The notes under the pieces: model-generated
What the model was told of the DNA's origin: nothing
The model's input: only the letters and a program-made list of their open reading frames with translations
Databases searched by the model: none
Part shown: positions 16,704 through 23,782 of the stretch, in pieces
How positions within the stretch are numbered: the stretch's first letter is position 1
How the letters are laid out: each line of letters opens with the position of its first letter
NCBI GenBank assembly: GCA_902363125.1
Contig: CABIZD010000002.1
Coordinates: 1-64,000, forward strand
Reading direction: 5' to 3'
Source of the DNA: Coriobacteriaceae bacterium
GTDB taxonomy: Bacteria; Actinomycetota; Coriobacteriia; Coriobacteriales; Coriobacteriaceae
Length of the DNA: 64,000 bases
Made by a program: the position numbers and the translations under genes

Positions 16704-17834
16704 ATGCCCAACAAACCCGTGAAGATCATCATGCTTACCGGATACCTCGGTGCCGGTAAGACCACACTGCTCAACCACATCCTCGCTAACGACGGCGGTA
16801 TCCGCGCCGCCGTGATCGTCAACGATATCGGCGAGATCAACGTCGACGCCAGCCTTATCGCCGACGGCGGCCTTTCCGAGACCGACGACCTCATCCCGCT
16901 CACCAACGGCTGCATCTGCTGTACGCTTTCGGACGACCTTGCCAACCAGCTGCAGGGCATCGCCGATTCGGGCAAGTTCGATTACATCATCATCGAGGCC
17001 TCGGGCATTTGCGAGCCCATCCCCATCGCCTACACCATCTCGAGCTTCTGCGACGAGGCCAAGGTGGGCGGCGAGCCCAAGCTCGCGCTCGACAACATCG
17101 TGGCCGTGGTCGACTGCGCCCGCATGTACGACGAGTTCAACGGCGGTCGCGACCTGCTGGCCGAGGACATCGACGAGGACGACATCGAAAGCCTGCTCAT
17201 CCAGCAGATCGAGTTCTGCTCCACGCTGATCCTCAACAAGACCGACACCGTGACGCCTGAGCAGATCGCTGAGCTCAAGGCCATCGTGCGCAGCCTGCAG
17301 AAGGACGCCGTGATCGTCGAGGCCCAAAACGGCGAGGTCCCCATGGAGGAACTGCTCGATACCGACCGCTTCGACTTTATGCGCGCCTACAACTCCGCCG
17401 CTTGGATCGAGGCCATGGAGCATCCCGAGGAGCACGACGACCCCGAGGTGCTCGAGTACGACATCGAGACCTTTGTGTACTCGCGCCGCAAGCCGTTTGA
17501 CCTGCAGAAGTTCACTGATTTTGTTGAGCAGGAGTGGCCCGACGAGGTCATCCGCGTCAAGGGTCCGCTGTGGCAGACCGGTGATCCGGACATGTGCTAC
17601 ATGTTTGAGCAGGCCGGCCACCAGATGCGCCTGATGGAGAACGGTCTGTTCGTTGACTCCGCGCCCGAGGGCGAGAAGCAGAAGATCATCGACGAGAACC
17701 CCGAGATCATGCAGATTTGGGACGACGAGACGGGCGACCGCATGACGAGCCTGTGCATCATCGGCCGTCACATGGACAAGGATGCGCTCATCGCCTCCCT
17801 CGATGCCTGCCTGACCGACTGGCACCGCGCCTAG
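16704..17834 (+). CDS. CobW/COG0523-family GTP-dependent metallochaperone
   Basis: 376-residue G3E-family GTPase. Walker A is GYLGAGKTTLL, the metal-binding CxCC motif is in NGCICCTL, the switch acidic residues are in NDIGEINVD, and the guanine-specificity motif is NKTD. A CobW C-terminal domain follows from about residue 245. These proteins deliver zinc or cobalt to client enzymes; the metal cannot be assigned. ATG 16704 lies four bases after AAAGGAGGG; an in-frame ATG at 16683 is possible but has no ribosome binding site. The next feature is a terminator, so it is likely monocistronic. Confidence 0.87.
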   Translation: MPNKPVKIIMLTGYLGAGKTTLLNHILANDGGIRAAVIVNDIGEINVDASLIADGGLSETDDLIPLTNGCICCTLSDDLANQLQGIADSGKFDYIIIEASGICEPIPIAYTISSFCDEAKVGGEPKLALDNIVAVVDCARMYDEFNGGRDLLAEDIDEDDIESLLIQQIEFCSTLILNKTDTVTPEQIAELKAIVRSLQKDAVIVEAQNGEVPMEELLDTDRFDFMRAYNSAAWIEAMEHPEEHDDPEVLEYDIETFVYSRRKPFDLQKFTDFVEQEWPDEVIRVKGPLWQTGDPDMCYMFEQAGHQMRLMENGLFVDSAPEGEKQKIIDENPEIMQIWDDETGDRMTSLCIIGRHMDKDALIASLDACLTDWHRA

Positions 17835-17875
17835 GTTTATCGAGGCGGATTTGTCCGCCCGTCACGCAGCCGCCA

Positions 17876-17915
17876 AACCACCACGAAGGTGCCTGTCCCC
17901 TTCGTGGTGGTTTTT
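17876..17915 (+). terminator. Terminator after the CobW-type gene
   Basis: A 14-bp stem (17876-17889 with 17899-17912, AACCACCACGAAGG) followed by TTTTC. The loop contains GCCTGTCC, the GGGAC-type core shared with the repeat families in this window. Confidence 0.85.
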
Positions 17916-17936
17916 CGTTCTGAGCCAAGGAGATTC

Positions 17937-18536
17937 ATGTTCAACATTGTGCTGTATGCGCCCGAGATTCCGGCCAATACGGGCAATATCGGCCGCACCT
18001 GCGTGGTTACCGGCGCCCGCCTGCATCTGGTGGAGCCGCTGGGGTTTTCGCTCGATGACAAGACGGTGCGTCGCGCCGGCCTGGGCTACTGGCAAAACTT
18101 GGATGTGACGACCTATGCCGGCTGGGAGGATTTTCTTGCGCGCAACGACCTCTCCCCCGCCGACGAGCGCCTGCATCTGCTGACCAAAAAGGCACGCCGC
18201 ACCTATGCGCAGAGTACCTACCGCGATGACAGCTACTTGGTCTTTGGCAGCGAGAGCTCGGGCATTCCCGAGGAGCTGCTCGCCGCGGCGCCCGAGCGCT
18301 GCGAACGCATCCCGATGCTGCGCGATTGCGATTCGCTTGACAACGCCGAGGCCTGGGAAGCCCACGAGGAATCGCTCGGGCATACTGAGGACGGCCATGA
18401 GGCCATCCTTCGGCAGGATATCTGCGGCAACTTCGTCAATCCGGACGACTACCGCATCAGCGCACTCAACCTCTCCAACAGCGCCGCCATCGTCCTCTAC
18501 GAGGCCCTGCGCCAGACAGGCTTTCCGGGAATGTGA
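17937..18536 (+). CDS. trmL: tRNA (cytidine/uridine-34 2'-O)-methyltransferase
   Basis: SpoU-class (SPOUT) knotted methyltransferase acting on the wobble base of tRNA-Leu. Signature segments are VLYAPEIPANTGNIGRTC at the N-terminus, VFGSESSGIP and the C-terminal knot region ISALNLSNSAAIVLYEA. Length is 199 residues against about 155-160 usual, because some 30 residues rich in acidic and His residues are inserted before the knot (around residues 140-170). The start at 17937 follows AAGGAGA. The stop codon lies inside a palindromic repeat (18530-18562). Confidence 0.9.
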   Translation: MFNIVLYAPEIPANTGNIGRTCVVTGARLHLVEPLGFSLDDKTVRRAGLGYWQNLDVTTYAGWEDFLARNDLSPADERLHLLTKKARRTYAQSTYRDDSYLVFGSESSGIPEELLAAAPERCERIPMLRDCDSLDNAEAWEAHEESLGHTEDGHEAILRQDICGNFVNPDDYRISALNLSNSAAIVLYEALRQTGFPGM

Positions 18537-18562
18537 CAAAGGCACAGTCCCTTTGTCACATT
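18530..18562. repeat. Palindromic repeat, GTGACAAAGGGAC family, copy 1
   Basis: AATGTGACAAAGG...CCTTTGTCACATT. It contains the TGA stop of trmL and lies between two converging genes. Other copies are at 22523-22554, 23747-23779 and 27475-27507. Confidence 0.85.
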
Positions 18563-18572
18563 CGGCCGGCTA

Positions 18573-19958
18573 TCACTCTGCAATGCAAATCTCATCCCCG
18601 CTGTCCTCGGAGGTCGTCTCCATGCCAACCAATGTTGCAATCCGTTCCTGTTTTTCAATGATGAACCGTTTATGGTAGAAGATATTGGCATACTGCAAAA
18701 CACGATTCATTTGCGAGGCATCAAACAGAGCACCGACAACGCCGCCAAATACAGGGACGGCTTTACCAAGAGATTTTTGGGTGATATTCCTGCCAATTTG
18801 CTCGAGTACGTTTTTGAAAACATTGTTCTCGAGCGACTTCTTGCCGGCATTTTCGATTGCCTTGCGTGCAGCGGCATTTGCAAGGGCGCGAATCTGCGCG
18901 ATAAGCGCGGCAGCGCCGCCCCGTGCCGCCATGGCCGTCCAACCCTTTTTGACTGTCTGCTTCACGCCCTCCATCTCGGCTACAAGCATCACTTTGCCGA
19001 TTGCGGCAGTCATGCCATCAGTAGAACCTGCTGACGGAGCCATCGCGTTTGAAAACACATCACCCGCAATGACCAATTCAGCCGGATCCTCTTTAACGTT
19101 AAATCCATACATCATGGCGACTGACTGCACCGCGCGATAATAGAGAAACATGCTGAACACGATGTTGAAGGGCAGGCCGGCAAAACCGGGAGCGCCTGTC
19201 GCCGCACCCTCGGTCGCCGCAAGCAGCAGGTGCCTACCGTTCTCGCCTGCCGCAATCTTCGCGACGTCAAAACTGCGAAGCATGAACAGCTCATCAATCG
19301 ACCGGATAGTAACACCTTCGAGCGTGGCGTTTGCAACCTCAACAATCTGTGCCTCAGTGACGCTGTACTTGGCAGCTTGCTCCTCGATGATCTTGAAACC
19401 ATCGACAACTTGCTTCATGACCTGCGCATACAGCGCTTGTTTCTGAATCTCACCCGTAAGGTCGTCGACCGCACCCCCAATGGTAGCGCGAAGATTCTCC
19501 GGTACTCTTGACCCGGCCTTATCAGCCAGCTGTTTGAGCTTTGAAGGCGATACCATCTTTTCGTATTGCTCGGTTAATACCTCAAGCTCGCCAAGCTCGC
19601 GATTGGACAGTAGCGGATCGGGCAACACCCAATCACCGTTATCGTCAACGAGCGTCGACGATAGGCCGAGTTGCTCTTGTCGCTTTGCGTTGTAGCGCTC
19701 GTTAGCCGCGGCGGCTGCCGTAGAAGCAATCCCGTTTGCGAAATCCGAAAAACCTTTGAGTGCACTATCTGCCAAAGGACCAGCGGCTTCCGCCAGTTCC
19801 CCCGATTTCTTTTGAGCCTCCTTGGTCGCATCCTTAATGGCGTTTCCAGCACCATTGAGTACTCCAGACATCATGTTCTCCAGCGAAGAAAAGCTGGCAC
19901 CGGACTTCCGCCATTTTTCGAGCTCCGCCCCAACGGTCTGTTGCCGTTTATCCAACAT
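18573..19958 (-). CDS. EcsC-family protein
   Basis: 461-residue protein matching the EcsC family pattern in its second half: long amphipathic helices, a Gly/Ala-rich segment (ATEGAATGAPGFAGLPFNIVFSMFLYYRAVQSVAMMYGF) shortened here to its key GLPFNIV and YYRAVQ parts, and a C-terminal PVFGGVVGALFDAS. The N-terminal 100 residues are helical and Ala/Lys-rich. The biochemical function of EcsC proteins is not settled. ATG 19958 is preferred to GTG 19967 because it is better spaced from AGGGG. It follows the DUF4230 gene by 11 bases and is the last gene of a three-gene block with lower GC than its neighbours. Confidence 0.7.
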   Translation of the reverse strand: MLDKRQQTVGAELEKWRKSGASFSSLENMMSGVLNGAGNAIKDATKEAQKKSGELAEAAGPLADSALKGFSDFANGIASTAAAAANERYNAKRQEQLGLSSTLVDDNGDWVLPDPLLSNRELGELEVLTEQYEKMVSPSKLKQLADKAGSRVPENLRATIGGAVDDLTGEIQKQALYAQVMKQVVDGFKIIEEQAAKYSVTEAQIVEVANATLEGVTIRSIDELFMLRSFDVAKIAAGENGRHLLLAATEGAATGAPGFAGLPFNIVFSMFLYYRAVQSVAMMYGFNVKEDPAELVIAGDVFSNAMAPSAGSTDGMTAAIGKVMLVAEMEGVKQTVKKGWTAMAARGGAAALIAQIRALANAAARKAIENAGKKSLENNVFKNVLEQIGRNITQKSLGKAVPVFGGVVGALFDASQMNRVLQYANIFYHKRFIIEKQERIATLVGMETTSEDSGDEICIAE

Positions 19959-19969
19959 GCTATTCACCC

Positions 19970-20614
19970 CTACTCAAACGCAACGTCAACATTGACGTCA
20001 TCGCCGCATAGGGCTTTGACCTGTTTTTCGATAAGGGCGCAGGCTCTATCATCAGATTCTTGGAGCATATTGCTTTCCTTGACCTTCTTGGTCTGCTCTT
20101 TCTTTGCCTGTTTCAATAACGTGTTTAGATCATCCGTGCTTACTTGATTCCAGTTAAGAAAACCATTGTCCTCAACATATTTCTTAAGCGTATTGGGGTC
20201 TGTCGAGAACGAAGTGATCTCCGAGTGAGGCAGTATAACCTTTACGCTCTTGACCTCTGAATTCTTATCGGCCATATTAGCCCGTACGATTGTAACCTTC
20301 ATCTTATCGGCATTGATCCCGATGTCAGCCTTGCCGTCAATCGTTGCGACATATCGCTTAGACGTAAAGGGGTTTTCCCACCCAAGCGGATTGCCCGCCT
20401 CATCAATTGAAAGTAGCTGGGTGAAATTGTACTCGTACGTCACGAGCTTAACGACTGGCGTGATCTCCTCGCGAATCGAATCATCGCTGATCGTTGTAGG
20501 ATTACGCGTCAATGACATCCAGATACCCCAGGCAACCGCTAGAACCGTAACAACGACTAACCCGCCAAAGGCAACCTTTTGCGGTATCGTTGTAAGAAAT
20601 TTTGTTTTTGCCAT
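19970..20614 (-). CDS. DUF4230-domain membrane-anchored protein
   Basis: 214-residue protein with one N-terminal transmembrane segment (about residues 14-34, VAFGGLVVVTVLAVAWGIWM) and an extracytoplasmic domain of the DUF4230 type (VVKLVTYEYNFTQLL, ATIDGKADIGINADKMKV, VKVILPHSEITS). The family is found in many Gram-positive and Bacteroidetes genomes and has no assigned function. The tail is lysine- and glutamate-rich. It is probably co-transcribed with the EcsC gene. Confidence 0.75.
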   Translation of the reverse strand: MAKTKFLTTIPQKVAFGGLVVVTVLAVAWGIWMSLTRNPTTISDDSIREEITPVVKLVTYEYNFTQLLSIDEAGNPLGWENPFTSKRYVATIDGKADIGINADKMKVTIVRANMADKNSEVKSVKVILPHSEITSFSTDPNTLKKYVEDNGFLNWNQVSTDDLNTLLKQAKKEQTKKVKESNMLQESDDRACALIEKQVKALCGDDVNVDVAFE

Positions 20615-20704
20615 CCTGTTTCACCTTTCCTTTATTGCCCCGACGTTCCCATCATCTTCCAGCGCGAGTATGATGGCACGAATCATTCCGTCAACGGCTC
20701 AATG

Positions 20705-20740
20705 CAAAGCGCGACCGTTCGGAGAAAACGGCCGCGCTTT
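20705..20740. terminator. Hairpin between lipoprotein and DUF4230 genes
   Basis: AAAGCGCGACCGTT (20705-20718) pairs with AACGGCCGCGCTTT (20727-20740) with one mismatch. It lies between two genes on the - strand and could end or attenuate the lipoprotein transcript; the better T tract is on the + strand. Confidence 0.5.
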
Positions 20741-20758
20741 CTTTTCAATTCCCGCGAA

Positions 20759-21571
20759 CTATTCCTTGACGCTGTAACCCGACACCGTCGGCGCAAGCCT
20801 CGAGGCGTCAACCTCGCTCATTACCTCAAACTTCACCTTCTCGCCAGGCGCCCAGGCAGATGCATCTGCGTAGCATTCTTCCGCCCTCACACCATCGGCA
20901 TCGTAAAGGGCAACGTTTAGATAAACGTTTTCGAACGATATGTCAGAGGTGTTTTCGACGATTGCAGTGTACGTATAGAGACCGTAGCCATCATCACTTT
21001 TCTCAAAGTTCGCCGATGAGAGCAAACCGTTGATAACCTCATCGTTATGCGTCTTCTCCTCTACGGTCCTACCGTTCTTAATCAGCTCGTCAAACTCATC
21101 TTGATACTCGTCACCGACTGTTAAGTCATATCGATCAACCAGTTTCTTAAGCTGTGCGGATCGTGCGTCGTAGGCCTTTTCCCATTCCTCGTAGTACTTA
21201 GGATCAGATTCCGCATACTTCTTGGTAATATCAAGCTGATCGTCAAGCAGGTTGAGATAGGCGATGACATCTTCCTGCATCTTAGTGTCTTTAAAAGGCG
21301 CCTTTTTGAGTTCTTTGTCGTTATCGATCTCGGTTTTAATTATCTCTTTTCGCACTTTATTCGAGCTTAGATCAGCATCTTCTCCAAGCGATTCGATATA
21401 ATCCGACCGCTTTTGATAACCTTGAGCGATCACAGCCATTGCACGGTCATCGGCATAATCAGGTTCAGCGTTTTTCTTCTCAGACTGCGAACAGCCGCTC
21501 AGCAGAAGCGCCCCACAAAACACCATCGCAAATAGCGCGGTCACCAGAGCCATTCCATAACGCCTTTTCAT
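20759..21571 (-). CDS. Lipoprotein with C-terminal FxLYD-like domain
   Basis: 270-residue secreted lipoprotein. The signal peptide ends in the lipobox LLSGC near residue 27. The middle is charged and helical (about 35-165). The C-terminal 90 residues (ENTSDISFENVYLNVALYDADG) match the FxLYD pattern of Gram-positive extracellular proteins. The start at 21571 is fixed by AAAGGAGG. It is first in the less GC-rich block with the DUF4230 and EcsC genes; a common membrane-associated role is inferred only from this arrangement. Confidence 0.75.
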   Translation of the reverse strand: MKRRYGMALVTALFAMVFCGALLLSGCSQSEKKNAEPDYADDRAMAVIAQGYQKRSDYIESLGEDADLSSNKVRKEIIKTEIDNDKELKKAPFKDTKMQEDVIAYLNLLDDQLDITKKYAESDPKYYEEWEKAYDARSAQLKKLVDRYDLTVGDEYQDEFDELIKNGRTVEEKTHNDEVINGLLSSANFEKSDDGYGLYTYTAIVENTSDISFENVYLNVALYDADGVRAEECYADASAWAPGEKVKFEVMSEVDASRLAPTVSGYSVKE

Positions 21572-21732
21572 TTCGTCCTCCTTTAAATACAAAACACGAT
21601 ATCTTGCCCCTCGTCAAAAAGCAGACGAATTGGCAACGCGGTGGCACTATTTGGTTCAAGGGCGTGAACTGGACAAACATCGAGGGAAGGAGTGAGCTCT
21701 GTTCAATAAACCCCCCTCGTCAAAATGTCTAG

Positions 21733-22368
21733 CTAAAGAAGACGGACAGACGACGAACGGTCAAAACTAGTCGCGTCCGCCCGTCTCCAACGATCGAATG
21801 TCGATGCGCTGACGTTCAAAAGCGCAGCAGCCTCTCGCCTCGTAACCTCACCCCCTTCGAATAATTTGATGACATCGCGATAGCTATCTGGACGTTCGAA
21901 TGCCGGCCTTCCAAATTTCACGCCACGCAAACGCGCCGACGCGATGCCCTCCGCCTGGCGTTGCTTGATGTTTTCGCGCTCTAGCTGCGCCACGTAGCTC
22001 AAGATCTGAAGGACCAGATCTGCCATGAACGTTCCCGTGATGCCATCGGGCTGCTCGCGCGTATCGAGCAGCGGCATATCAAGAACCACGATGGCAGCGT
22101 TCCTATCCACCGTGATACGTCGCCACTCATCGAGGACTTCGCGATAATTGCGACCCAAACGATCGATACTTTTGATCACGAGAACGTCACCCGCGCGCAA
22201 CCTGCGAAGAAGACGTTGGTACTGGGGACGCTTAAAGTCCTTACCGCTTGCCTTGTCAGCATAAATCTGGCTCCGTTGCACAGGAAACCTCCCTAGTGCG
22301 TCTAACTGGCGGTCCAAGTTCTGGTCCGCGGAAGAGACACGCGCATACCCAAAGATTCGATTGTCCAT
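21733..22368 (-). CDS. Serine recombinase of the resolvase/invertase family
   Basis: 211-residue site-specific recombinase. The catalytic serine is in YARVSSADQN near residue 12, with the arginines of IKSIDRLGRNY and the dimer helix downstream, and a C-terminal helix-turn-helix (EVTRREAAALLNVSASTFDRW). Length and order match small resolvases and invertases, not large integrases. It stands alone: no transposase, inverted repeats or invertible segment was recognised around it. It marks the edge of the less GC-rich block and may be a remnant of the element that brought it. Confidence 0.85.
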   Translation of the reverse strand: MDNRIFGYARVSSADQNLDRQLDALGRFPVQRSQIYADKASGKDFKRPQYQRLLRRLRAGDVLVIKSIDRLGRNYREVLDEWRRITVDRNAAIVVLDMPLLDTREQPDGITGTFMADLVLQILSYVAQLERENIKQRQAEGIASARLRGVKFGRPAFERPDSYRDVIKLFEGGEVTRREAAALLNVSASTFDRWRRADATSFDRSSSVRLL

Positions 22369-22522
22369 AATTGCCCCTATCGGCTACCTCTTGGCAGCAT
22401 CAGCTCAAGCGAGAGCCCACTCACTATAGGGCGTGCAAATTTCGCGAATGGGTTGAGGTCATTTTGGCCCTCAGGCACAAGCTATTCAAGTGCCATGCCG
22501 ACAGATGCTGGCTTTTATTTTG

Positions 22523-22554
22523 AATGTGACAAAGGGGCTGTCCCTTTGTCACAT
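22523..22554. repeat. Palindromic repeat, GTGACAAAGGGAC family, copy 2
   Basis: AATGTGACAAAGGGG...CCCTTTGTCACAT between the recombinase and the first AAA ATPase gene. Confidence 0.85.
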
Positions 22555-22640
22555 CGATGCACCAAATAACGAGCCATCGCTTTTAATCAGAATTAACTAG
22601 AATAAAATGAAGTTAAACGGCGATGTGAAAGGAGAGCCTT

Positions 22641-23741
22641 GTGGAATATCTCGAGAACCCTTTTACCCCCAGTTTTGGTGAGGTTCCTGCCCATCTCGCC
22701 GGCCGACAACAGATTATTCGGGATTTGGACCGTGCCTTCTTGAGCCAGCGTAGACGCCCGGAATTGACCTCGATCTTCTCGGGCGCGCGTGGAACCGGTA
22801 AAACCGCTCTCATGTCGTCGCTCGCGACAAGGGCGGAATCCCACGGCTGGATAGCGGTAAAGACGACCGCGCTCTCAGGAATGCTTGAGGAAATCGAGTT
22901 CGGGGCGAAACGAGCTGCAGGCCATCTCATCGACCCGTCTAACAACTTCGAAGTCACCGGTCTCGGAATTGCACCGCTCGGCAGTATCGAGGTCAATCGC
23001 GTTCACGATGCCTCGACCTGGCGGTATCGTATGAGCGACATCATCGACCAGCTCAACGAGGCGGGCACGGGTCTGCTCGTCACGGTTGATGAGGTTGACC
23101 CGACGCTCGACGAGATGATCCAGCTCGCAGCCACGTATCAACACTTTGTGACCGATGGGAAACGCGTCGCCCTACTCATGGCGGGACTTCCCAACAACGT
23201 CTCGACGTTGCTCAACCACAAGACGGTCTCGTTCCTTCGCCGCGCCCAGCAATATCATCTGGGGCGTATCGCCGACTACGATGTGCGCGAGGCCTTGATC
23301 CGAACGATCCAGGAAAACGACCGCTTGGCAGATGCCGAGGGAATCGATAAGGCCGTTCGCTCGATTTCGGGCTTTCCCTTCCTTTTGCAGCTTGTGGGTT
23401 ACCGCGCCTGGGATCTCACGAGCAACTCGAAGGAAATATCATCTCGCGACTTTGATCAGGGAATCAAAATCGCACGCGATGAAATGGACGACCGGATCCT
23501 CGCGGCAACCTATCGGGAACTCACTGCAGAGGACAAGCGATTTCTTATCGCCATGCTCGATGACGAGGAAGAGTCCACCACCGCCGACCTTGTCGAGCGC
23601 CTTAAGCGTTCGCCGCAACAGGTCTCCCGCTACCGACGCCGCATGATAGACGCAGGCATTATTGGGGAACGCGGGCGCGGTATCGTCGCTTTTGAATTAC
23701 CGTTCTTCCGCGACTATCTCGCCGCTCAATGCGTGAAATAG
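22641..23741 (+). CDS. AAA ATPase with C-terminal winged helix, paralogue 1
   Basis: 366-residue P-loop ATPase of the AAA_16/ORC-CDC6-like type. Walker A is SGARGTGKTALM near residue 55, Walker B is LLVTVDEVD near residue 150, sensor region LMAGLPNNVSTLL, and the C-terminal 70 residues form a winged helix (TTADLVERLKRSPQQVSRYRRR). Starts at GTG 22641 after AAAGGAGAG. It is clearly paralogous to the gene at 26289-27407 (same N-terminal NPF, LAGRQQIIRDL / LIGRESVIEDF, SFLRRAQQ and FLLQLVGYRAW / YMVQLVGYYMW). It could be a DNA-associated ATPase or a transposition-related regulator; function is unknown. Confidence 0.75.
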   Translation: MEYLENPFTPSFGEVPAHLAGRQQIIRDLDRAFLSQRRRPELTSIFSGARGTGKTALMSSLATRAESHGWIAVKTTALSGMLEEIEFGAKRAAGHLIDPSNNFEVTGLGIAPLGSIEVNRVHDASTWRYRMSDIIDQLNEAGTGLLVTVDEVDPTLDEMIQLAATYQHFVTDGKRVALLMAGLPNNVSTLLNHKTVSFLRRAQQYHLGRIADYDVREALIRTIQENDRLADAEGIDKAVRSISGFPFLLQLVGYRAWDLTSNSKEISSRDFDQGIKIARDEMDDRILAATYRELTAEDKRFLIAMLDDEEESTTADLVERLKRSPQQVSRYRRRMIDAGIIGERGRGIVAFELPFFRDYLAAQCVK

Positions 23742-23746
23742 GCATC

Positions 23747-23779
23747 AATGTGACAAAGGGACAGTCCCTTTGTCACATT
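23747..23779. repeat. Palindromic repeat, GTGACAAAGGGAC family, copy 3
   Basis: AATGTGACAAAGGGACAGTCCCTTTGTCACATT-type palindrome between the convergent ATPase and UvrA-like genes; the most symmetrical copy. It may also act as a bidirectional terminator. Confidence 0.85.
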
Positions 23780-23782
23780 CGG

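Noticed and set aside
21733..22640. Insertion sequence around the serine recombinase
   Set aside because: No transposase, terminal inverted repeats or target duplication could be found; the palindrome at 22523 is the scattered repeat family.
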